From Ignavibacteriales bacterium (GTDB lineage: Bacteria; Bacteroidota; Ignavibacteria; Ignavibacteriales; Melioribacteraceae), in assembly GCA_007280825.1 (NCBI GenBank), contig QYQI01000083.1, positions 1-18,800 of the forward strand: a stretch of DNA of 18,800 nt. The letters are read 5' to 3'. The translations under genes and the position numbers were made by a program. The notes beneath the pieces were generated by a model. The model saw only the letters and a program-made list of their open reading frames with translations, was not told the DNA's origin and did no database searches. The first letter of the stretch is position 1; every line of letters begins with the position of its first letter. Below, piece by piece: positions 7,137 through 13,348 of this stretch.

Positions 7137-8155
7137 TGTCTATACTTCATTACATTTTTTTCGTGTTCATCGGCGGAATGAGAAAATGAATGTCCACCGC
7201 TTCCGTTAGCTACAAAAAATAAATAATTATGTTTTTCGGGATAGAGCGCCGCCATAATTGCGTCTTTACCGGGATTGTTAATTGGTGCTGGCGGAAGTCC
7301 GGTATATTTATACGTGTTGAATTTAGAATCAATTAACAAATCTTTCTTAAGAATTTTATTTTTATGTGTATCACGAATTAGATATTGAATTGTAGGATCA
7401 GCTTGAAGTGCCATTCCGATTTTTAATCTGTTGTGATAAACACCAGATATTGTTTTAAACTCAGAAACTAAATTCGATTCGCCGTCAATTATCGAAGCAA
7501 GCGTTAAGATTTGATGCTTCGTCATTTTTAGTTCAGCCATTCGTTTTTCAATTTCCGGAGTAAATATTTTATCCATCTGCAGTTTTAACTTCCGCAATAA
7601 TTCTTCTGCAGTACTGTTGGGATAAAAATAATAAGTTTCGGGCAACAGATATCCTTCCAAACTTTTTGTATTCAAATCAAGTGAACTTATAAATGATCTA
7701 CTCGTACTCAAACCGATTACGTGTGAAGAATCAATATTTAATTTTTCTCTAAGGATCTGTGCAATCTCGCTTTGCCAAATTCCTTCCGGTAAAGTTACAG
7801 AAACTTGTTCTGCGGGAGAACCATTTACCAAAAGTCCAATAAGTTTTACATAGCTCAATCCGTTTGGAATATCATATCTCCCCGCTTTCACTTTTTTCTC
7901 AACTCCGTAAACGAAAGAGATGATCTTCATCTTCAATTTACTTGGAATGATCTTGTGCTCGTACAAACTATCAATCACATTCGTTAATGATTCACCACGC
8001 TTGATATCAATCCGGTAAGGTGATTCGTGTTTATAATAATTCGGAGAAAAAAAAGTAAAAAGAAGAACGGCAAGAACAAATACAAAGAAAAGCGCAACAA
8101 CATAAAATTGAGTGCGTGATAAAAACCGTTTTGCAGATATTTTCTGTTTAGTCAT
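7112..8155 (-). CDS. mltG: Endolytic murein transglycosylase
   Basis: YceG/MltG family inner-membrane enzyme that cuts nascent peptidoglycan strands and helps set glycan chain length. Of the 347 residues, 17-36 form a single N-terminal transmembrane segment. Then come a LysM-like subdomain (about 46-120), TLPEGIWQSEIA (121-132), LEGYLLPETYYF (166-177), the active-site region LASIIDGES (219-227), YHNRLKIGMALQADPTIQY (240-258), and the C-terminal TYKYTGLPPAPINNPG and GGHSFS motifs. The usual active-site context is SIVEKE; here the first Glu is Asp224, while the invariant second acidic position Glu226 is retained. The 3' end overlaps or abuts the Ig-like gene. tsaD ends 76 bases upstream with no clear terminator between. 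Confidence 0.93.
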   Translation of the reverse strand: MTKQKISAKRFLSRTQFYVVALFFVFVLAVLLFTFFSPNYYKHESPYRIDIKRGESLTNVIDSLYEHKIIPSKLKMKIISFVYGVEKKVKAGRYDIPNGLSYVKLIGLLVNGSPAEQVSVTLPEGIWQSEIAQILREKLNIDSSHVIGLSTSRSFISSLDLNTKSLEGYLLPETYYFYPNSTAEELLRKLKLQMDKIFTPEIEKRMAELKMTKHQILTLASIIDGESNLVSEFKTISGVYHNRLKIGMALQADPTIQYLIRDTHKNKILKKDLLIDSKFNTYKYTGLPPAPINNPGKDAIMAALYPEKHNYLFFVANGSGGHSFSHSADEHEKNVMKYRQWRKTQNQ

Positions 8156-8231
8156 TCAGTTTCTTTGATTAGAACAATTCCAATATATAGATTTTTTTTC
8201 TTATGCGGTGCGTGAATTTATACGGCTTGAA

Positions 8232-9254
8232 TCAGCTACTAATAAATGAGTAATCGCTTAAACAAGGATAAGCATTAAAATCATACCCGTACTTAATTCC
8301 GGCTTGATGGAGTTTCAAACCGCGGTAAGCTATCATTGCGGCATTATCACCGCAGAATTCAAGAGAAGGAATAACCAGATTCTTTTTATACTTCAAAGCT
8401 AACTTTTGGAATTCGTCATGAAGCATTTTATTAGCCGCTACACCGCCAACAAGCGAAATTGAGCTCACATTGAATTTATTCAACGCTTTTTCAGTATTAT
8501 TTAATAGTGCTCTTACAGCAGAGTATTGAAAAGAAGCCGCTATCAAAGGAATATCTGCAGCCGGAATCTTGGAAGCATCACCATATTTTTTTTGAATGAA
8601 TCGCAATACTGAAGTTTTTAATCCACTGAAAGAAAAATCATATTCATTTTTGCATCGTGCAATTGGGAAATCGGCAAAATCTGTTTTTTGTCTTTCTGCG
8701 ATTTCTTGAATCTTAGGTCCGCCTGGATAACCAAGTCCCAGCAATTTTGAAACTTTATCAAACGCTTCACCGGCGGCATCATCAATTGTAGAACCAAGTT
8801 TATTTATCTGCGTGTCGCTTTCCACAAGAAGAAGTAATGTATGTCCTCCGGAAACAACAAGACATAAATATGGAAATGCAGGTTTGTCTTTCATTAAAAA
8901 TCCGGAAAAGATATGTCCTTCAATATGATTAACCGGAACGAATGGTTTTTGTAAAGAATAGGAAAGTCCTTTTGCAAAAGTTAAACCGACGAGAAGCGCA
9001 CCGATCAAGCCCGGTCCTGCTGTTGCACAAACAAGATCAATTTGATTAAGTGAAATTCCGGATTCTTGTAGAGATTTTTTTACCAACGGTAATAAAATTT
9101 GGAGATGTGCCCTACTCGAAAGTTCAGGTACAACTCCGCCGTAAATATTATGGAAATCTTGAGATGAAATTAAATTTGATAAAAGTTTACCATCAGAAAT
9201 TACCGCAACAGAAGTTTCATCGCACGAGCTTTCTATTCCTAAAACATTCATCAT
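8232..9254 (-). CDS. tsaD: tRNA N6-adenosine threonylcarbamoyltransferase
   Basis: Catalytic subunit of the t6A complex (with TsaB and TsaE). It transfers threonylcarbamoyl from TC-AMP to A37 of ANN-decoding tRNAs. The 340-residue length is normal. Signatures are LGIESSCDETSVAV (residues 5-18), the metal-binding HIEGH (His110 and His114), VVSGGHTLL, DDAAGEAFDKV, GLGYPGGP, FSFSGLKTSV, VGGVAANK and CGDNAAMIA, whose Asp is the further metal ligand. All key residues are present. Two adjacent Met codons (9254 and 9251) leave the exact start open by one residue. It lies 3 bases after the proline dehydrogenase stop, so the two are probably co-transcribed. No tsaB, tsaC or tsaE is in the window. Confidence 0.97.
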   Translation of the reverse strand: MMNVLGIESSCDETSVAVISDGKLLSNLISSQDFHNIYGGVVPELSSRAHLQILLPLVKKSLQESGISLNQIDLVCATAGPGLIGALLVGLTFAKGLSYSLQKPFVPVNHIEGHIFSGFLMKDKPAFPYLCLVVSGGHTLLLLVESDTQINKLGSTIDDAAGEAFDKVSKLLGLGYPGGPKIQEIAERQKTDFADFPIARCKNEYDFSFSGLKTSVLRFIQKKYGDASKIPAADIPLIAASFQYSAVRALLNNTEKALNKFNVSSISLVGGVAANKMLHDEFQKLALKYKKNLVIPSLEFCGDNAAMIAYRGLKLHQAGIKYGYDFNAYPCLSDYSFISS

Positions 9255-9257
9255 TTA

Positions 9258-10157
9258 TCAGTTAAAAGAAAAAATACTTTTTGTTATATACCAAGCAAGC
9301 TGGGGATTTTCTTGCAATCTTCTGATCGAGTATTTGTACCAATGTTCGCCGAACGGAACATAGATCCGAATTTTATGTCCGTCAGCTTTGATCTTATCGC
9401 GCAGATATTCATTAATGCCGTACAGCATTTGGAATTCATATTTGTTCTTCGGAATATTTTTCTTCTTGATCAATTCGTAAGCGGCATTTACCAAATAATC
9501 ATCGTGAGTGGCAATGCCGACATAATTTCCATCGTCAAACATTTTCTCAAGAGTTTTTAAGAAATTATCTCTTACCTGCTGGCGTTCTTTGAATGCGATC
9601 TCAGCCGGCTCAACATAAATACCTTTACAGATACGGTAATTTGTTCCGAGCTTATTTTGTTCTCTAACATCACTGTACGTTCGCTTTAAGTAAGATTGAA
9701 CAACAACACCAACATTGGAATATTTTTTTTTCAATTTGCTGTGAAGTTCCAAAGTTGCATCTGTTGTTGATGAATCTTCCATATCAATACGGACAAAATT
9801 GTTATAACCTTTCGCCTTTTCTAATATTGCAGAGATCTGTTCAAAACAAAATTGTTTATCAATGATCAATCCCAATTGAGTTGGTTTAAGAGATAAGTTT
9901 GAATTGAGTTTGTGTTCATTGATAGTATCGAGGACCATCAAACATTCTTCCATTGCTTGTCCGGATTCTTTTTTTGTGTTTACAGATTCTCCGAGAACAT
10001 CTATCGTGGCTAAAATACCTTTATCATTCAATCCTTTAACTACACGCACAGCGTCTTCTAATGTTTCACCAGCAATATACTTTTTAGCGAAGATATGGAC
10101 TACTGATCTTGGTAATAATTTTACAAAACCTACAAGAGCATCATTAATTACTTTCAC
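9258..10157 (-). CDS. Proline dehydrogenase (monofunctional)
   Basis: Flavoenzyme with a TIM-barrel fold that oxidises L-proline to 1-pyrroline-5-carboxylate. I chose the GTG at 10155-10157 as start, giving 299 residues; AAGG lies 6 bases upstream of it. A longer reading from a TTG at 10217 adds 20 unconserved residues. Family segments: AGETLEDAV near the N-terminus, FVRIDMEDSS mid-protein, RICKGIYVEPAE, GIATHD, YEFQMLYG, and the C-terminal RIYVPFGEHWYKYSIRRL, which holds the Arg and Tyr residues used for proline carboxylate binding. Length and motifs fit short ProDH proteins rather than bifunctional PutA. The 89-base gap upstream (10158-10246) shows only a weak promoter-like pair. Confidence 0.91.
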   Translation of the reverse strand: MKVINDALVGFVKLLPRSVVHIFAKKYIAGETLEDAVRVVKGLNDKGILATIDVLGESVNTKKESGQAMEECLMVLDTINEHKLNSNLSLKPTQLGLIIDKQFCFEQISAILEKAKGYNNFVRIDMEDSSTTDATLELHSKLKKKYSNVGVVVQSYLKRTYSDVREQNKLGTNYRICKGIYVEPAEIAFKERQQVRDNFLKTLEKMFDDGNYVGIATHDDYLVNAAYELIKKKNIPKNKYEFQMLYGINEYLRDKIKADGHKIRIYVPFGEHWYKYSIRRLQENPQLAWYITKSIFSFN

Positions 10158-10246
10158 AAAGCACCTTATTTTGAAAAATGTGAGGGTAAAATTAGAGCAA
10201 GAGGAGTTATAAATCAAGGAGGGATGTTTTCAACTTTTTAATTCGA

Positions 10247-10852
10247 TTAAACAATTGCAGCTTTTATCAATTCAATAACAAACTTGGTCCTGGTTTCCAG
10301 TTTATCGAATGTTGAATTATTATCAATTACAAAATGAGCCCGGTCAGTTTTCTTTTCATCGGGGATCTGAAAACTCATTCGCTTTTCAACATCAAGTCTG
10401 TTCATACTATTATTTTCAATCTTACGAGCAATTCTAATTTCTTCTTCAGCATAAATAAGAATTACGTAATCGAACAGTTTCTGAATCTTAGCTTCATAAA
10501 CTAAAGCGGATTCAACAAATACTAAATTATGTTTTTCAAAAAGTTTTTTTGAAATCTCTTCGATCTTTTTGATTGTTTGAGGATGAATGATTGAACTAAT
10601 CTTTTCAACTTTTTCTTTGTTGATGAAAACATTATCAGCAAGATATTTTGTGTTAATTCCTTTTTCTGTGAATGATTCCTTGCCGAATGATTTAATAATT
10701 TTCTTTTTTATTGATTCATCCTTCAGCATCAATTCTTTAGCAAGATCATCTGTTTTAATAACTGGAAATCCGAATGACTCAATTATTTTTGATACAGAAG
10801 ATTTTCCGGAACCAATTCCACCGGTTATTGCAATTTTTAATTTCTTTTTCAT
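10247..10852 (-). CDS. coaE: Dephospho-CoA kinase
   Basis: Phosphorylates the 3'-hydroxyl of dephospho-CoA, the last step of coenzyme A synthesis. The 201-residue length is typical. The P-loop GGIGSGKSSV (residues 11-20) binds ATP. KTDDLAKEL corresponds to the conserved D-x2-A-region, FVESALVYEA to the acceptor/lid-proximal segment, and RMSFQIPDEKK to the region near the C-terminal adenine-binding part. The stretch HFVIDNNST is the typical C-terminal motif. The ATG is only 17 bases past the intrinsic terminator of rny, leaving almost no leader. No strong ribosome-binding site is visible (GAGTG is the best), so expression may depend on read-through. Proline dehydrogenase follows. Confidence 0.95.
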   Translation of the reverse strand: MKKKLKIAITGGIGSGKSSVSKIIESFGFPVIKTDDLAKELMLKDESIKKKIIKSFGKESFTEKGINTKYLADNVFINKEKVEKISSIIHPQTIKKIEEISKKLFEKHNLVFVESALVYEAKIQKLFDYVILIYAEEEIRIARKIENNSMNRLDVEKRMSFQIPDEKKTDRAHFVIDNNSTFDKLETRTKFVIELIKAAIV

Positions 10853-10861
10853 ATCACACTC

Positions 10862-10892
10862 AAAAAAATAAACCCGATATAAATCGGGTTTA
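10862..10892 (-). terminator. Rho-independent terminator after rny
   Basis: A perfect 10-bp stem, 10869-10878 with 10883-10892, has a four-base loop (ATAA). On the - strand it is followed at once by a run of seven T (10862-10868). It begins 10 bases after the rny stop codon and ends about 10 bases before the coaE start, so it closes the pheS-to-rny unit and may limit coaE transcription. Confidence 0.85.
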
Positions 10893-10902
10893 GGTTATAA
10901 TT

Positions 10903-12471
10903 TTATTTTGCGTAAGCTATTTTCCGAACTTCCCGAATTACTGTTACTTTAATTTGTCCCGGGTATTCCATATCCTCCTGAATTTTCTGCGCAATATCTG
11001 CTGCAAGACGATCTGAAAATACATCATCCACTTTATCGGGTTCAACGATAACACGCACTTCTCTTCCCGCTTGAATAGCATAAGTTTTTGCAACTCCTTC
11101 GAAAGATTTTGCAATAGCTTCCAGATTTTCCAATCGCTTAACGTAACTTTCAAGAGGTTCTCTTCTTGCACCCGGTCTTGCACCGCTTATTGCATCTGCT
11201 GCCTGGACTAAAGCTGCAATCGGATGTTCCATTTCAATATCTTCATGGTGACTTCCTACTGCATTTACAACTATAGGATGCTCATTGTATTTCTTTACCA
11301 AATCATAACCAAGTAAAGCATGCGGACCTTCAACATTTCTATCAATTGTTTTACCGACATCGTGAAGGAGTCCTGCTCTGCGTGCAAGATTTGTATCGAA
11401 GCCAAGTTCAGCCGCCATAATTCCGGTTAAGTATGCAACTTCAATACTATGCTGCAAAAGATTCTGCCCATAGCTTGAACGGTATTTCATTCGACCAATA
11501 TGTTTTACAAGTTCTATATGAAGTCCGTGTAAACCTAATTGAATTAAAGTGTTCTCTCCTTCTTTCTGAATTTCTTCATCTAATTCCAATTCAACCTTTG
11601 CAACAATTTCTTCGATACGAGCTGGATGAATTCTTCCATCTGCAATTAATCTCTCGAGAGAAATTCGTGCGACCTCTCTTCTAAATTGATCGAATGCAGA
11701 TAGGATTACAGCTTCAGGTGTATCGTCAACGATTACATCCACACCTGTAGCAGCTTCGAATGCGCGGATGTTTCTACCTTCACGGCCTATGATTCTACCT
11801 TTCATTTCATCGTTCTGTATTTGCACAACTGAAACAGTTGATTCAACTGAATGATCTACTGCAGTTCTTTGAATTGCTTGGATTGTAATTCTCTGTGCTT
11901 CTTTCTTAGCATCAATTTTTGCTTGATCACGAACCTCTTTGATAGATTGAGCTGCATCGGCTTTTGCTTTGTTGACCATATTTTCCATCAGCATTTTTTT
12001 AGCATCTTCGGAAGTTAATCCGGCAATTTTTTCAAGCCGTACATTTTGTTCAGAGATCAAGTGATCTAATTCGGTATGCTTTCTATCAAAATCTTCTTTT
12101 TGAGTAGTGAAGGTTTTTTCGGCATCTTTTAATACCTTTTCTTTCTGAGTAACAACCTCATATTTCTTCTCAAGACTTTCTTCACGTGATTCCAACTGCT
12201 TTTCATGATTCTGTAGTTTCTGTTTTTTAGCATTTACTTCAGTATCAAATTCTTGTTTCTTTTTTAACCATTCGTCTTTTACTTCTAATAATTTTTCTCT
12301 CTTAGTATGCTTAGCTTCTTTTTCAGCATCATCAATAATACTTTGTGCTTTTTCTTTGGCAACCGAAAGACTATTTCTGCCCATCTTTGAGTTAATAAAC
12401 CAGCCAAAAACAAAAGACAACACTACCAATATGGCAGCAACCGCTATTACAATAATTAAATCATTCTGCAT
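10903..12471 (-). CDS. rny: Ribonuclease Y
   Basis: Membrane-anchored endoribonuclease that starts mRNA decay in bacteria lacking RNase E-centred turnover. The 522-residue length is typical. Domains in order: one N-terminal transmembrane helix (about 5-25), a long highly charged coiled coil (about 35-200), a KH RNA-binding domain around GRIIGREGRNIR (225-236), and an HD metal-dependent hydrolase domain with GLLHDVGKTID (His370-Asp371) and SHHEDIE. All catalytic elements are intact. GGAGGA (12475-12480) lies just upstream of the ATG. zapA and a 6S-like RNA lie directly upstream, an association seen in related bacteria. An intrinsic terminator follows the stop. Confidence 0.97.
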   Translation of the reverse strand: MQNDLIIVIAVAAILVVLSFVFGWFINSKMGRNSLSVAKEKAQSIIDDAEKEAKHTKREKLLEVKDEWLKKKQEFDTEVNAKKQKLQNHEKQLESREESLEKKYEVVTQKEKVLKDAEKTFTTQKEDFDRKHTELDHLISEQNVRLEKIAGLTSEDAKKMLMENMVNKAKADAAQSIKEVRDQAKIDAKKEAQRITIQAIQRTAVDHSVESTVSVVQIQNDEMKGRIIGREGRNIRAFEAATGVDVIVDDTPEAVILSAFDQFRREVARISLERLIADGRIHPARIEEIVAKVELELDEEIQKEGENTLIQLGLHGLHIELVKHIGRMKYRSSYGQNLLQHSIEVAYLTGIMAAELGFDTNLARRAGLLHDVGKTIDRNVEGPHALLGYDLVKKYNEHPIVVNAVGSHHEDIEMEHPIAALVQAADAISGARPGARREPLESYVKRLENLEAIAKSFEGVAKTYAIQAGREVRVIVEPDKVDDVFSDRLAADIAQKIQEDMEYPGQIKVTVIREVRKIAYAK

Positions 12472-12500
12472 CTTTCCTCCAATATAACAGTATATTTAAA

Positions 12501-12697
12501 CCACAACTGCCGATCCTATTATAGGAAAAGAACATTTTTCCTATAACAATGTGGGAAACCGCCCGCCGCTTTTTACTTCCACTGTCCCGTATTACGAGAT
12601 CCCGACAAGTCGAGATGAGGCCTGTAATACACGACGTGAGTCGATAACCCTATAGTTTTACTATTAGTTCTTTTTTATAAATGAACCGGCAGTGTGG
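12501..12697 (-). ncRNA. ssrS: 6S RNA candidate (SsrS-like)
   Basis: The 232-base zapA-rny gap holds a long rod-like fold. Closing stem: CCACAACTGCCG (12501-12512) pairs with CGGCAGTGTGG (12687-12697) with one bulged base. An upper stem pairs 12589-12595 with 12624-12630 and carries an inner CGAC/GTCG-type hairpin. Between closing and upper stems are two unpaired, partly A/T-rich sides forming a large central bubble. On the 3' side of that bubble lies a perfect 10-bp hairpin (12520-12529 with 12536-12545). A closing stem, central bubble, apical stem and 3'-side bubble hairpin are the 6S RNA plan, at a typical length (about 197 nt), and 6S genes commonly sit beside zapA. Known 6S RNAs bind the housekeeping RNA polymerase holoenzyme and mimic an open promoter. 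The ends are approximate. Identity comes from structure and synteny, not from a covariance-model search. Confidence 0.75.
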
Positions 12698-12703
12698 AAA
12701 AAG

Positions 12704-13003
12704 TTAGGACGGAGAGGACATAAATTTAGATTCGTTTAAAAGAAGCTTTATTTTTTTGATTTTATCTGTGGCTTGAATGCTGAATTCACGATATTTATTT
12801 TTTTCTACAAATAAATCATAAGCAATGTTCAACGCAGCAATGATGGCAATTGTATCTTTTGATTGATCAGGTAATTCATCTTTAGTTTCTTCCATCATTG
12901 TATTTACATATTCAGCTAATTCTGCCGCTATTTCTTGGTTTTCCACAAGAAGGGAATATTCTTTATCAAAAATTTTTACTTTCAGCTTCTTTTTTTCGTT
13001 CAT
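12704..13003 (-). CDS. zapA: Cell division protein ZapA
   Basis: A small cytoplasmic protein that binds and bundles FtsZ at the division ring. Its 99 residues match the ZapA family pattern: an N-terminal beta segment KKLKVKIFDKEYSLLVENQE, then AAELAEYVNTMMEE, then a long helix with AIIAALNIAYDLF, which forms the dimer/tetramer coiled coil, and a charged C-terminal tail. The ATG has only a weak upstream purine-rich site (AAGATGGA). It follows a small coiled-coil gene by 30 bases and precedes the 6S-like RNA by 6 bases, so the RNA may be released from the same transcript or have its own promoter inside zapA. Confidence 0.87.
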   Translation of the reverse strand: MNEKKKLKVKIFDKEYSLLVENQEIAAELAEYVNTMMEETKDELPDQSKDTIAIIAALNIAYDLFVEKNKYREFSIQATDKIKKIKLLLNESKFMSSPS

Positions 13004-13033
13004 GTTATGTCTATTCCATCTTCAAAAACTATT

Positions 13034-13348
13034 TTAAGAACGTAAATGATAGTCAATTCTTGCTATCAATTCACTAATTTTGTTCTTAAGTGCTTCTTTC
13101 TCCTCTAAGTTAAATGATTCATTACCAAAAAGGTTTTCACTATTAACAAATGACTTACTAACTTTCGATTCGATTTCTGAAATTTTCTTTTTAAGCGCGT
13201 CGTTTTCTCTTTCGAGTAAAGTAATTCTATTATTTAACGCTTGATTGGATTCGAGTGTTTCTATTCCTTTTTGAATGAAATAATATATTTGCTTTTCGAG
13301 AGTATTCAACTCATCAATAAACAAATCATATTTCGTTGTTTCAGCCAA
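13034..13348 (-). CDS. Small coiled-coil protein of unknown function, between pheT and zapA
   Basis: I do not recognise a named family for this 104-residue acidic protein. Residues about 5-62 form a strongly predicted helix with coiled-coil heptads (LNNRITLLERENDALKKKI), followed by a short linker (SENLFGNESFN) and a second helix. There is no signal peptide or membrane segment. The start is TTG at 13346-13348, directly after the pheT stop (TGATTG), with AGAGG about 7 bases upstream; there is no internal Met, so TTG is the only reasonable start. Adjacency to zapA and a ZapB-like build (short cytoplasmic coiled coil) suggest a division-related role, but that is inference from context only. Confidence 0.78.
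   Translation of the reverse strand: MAETTKYDLFIDELNTLEKQIYYFIQKGIETLESNQALNNRITLLERENDALKKKISEIESKVSKSFVNSENLFGNESFNLEEKEALKNKISELIARIDYHLRS

Noticed and set aside
8156..8231. RNA element or terminator between tsaD and mltG
   Set aside because: There is a T-run but no convincing hairpin and no conserved RNA pattern that I can see.
10158..10217. Longer proline dehydrogenase starting at TTG 10217
   Set aside because: The extra 20 residues are not family-like. A GTG at 10157 with AAGG upstream gives the usual length and begins just before conserved sequence.
10158..10246. Promoter for proline dehydrogenase (TTGATT, 17 bases, TAATTT)
   Set aside because: The -10 match is poor (3 of 6), and such pairs are expected by chance in AT-rich DNA.
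10944..11183. Same-strand 79-residue frame inside rny, and the similar 13882-14070 frame inside pheT
   Set aside because: Alternate-frame shadows of intact, conserved genes.
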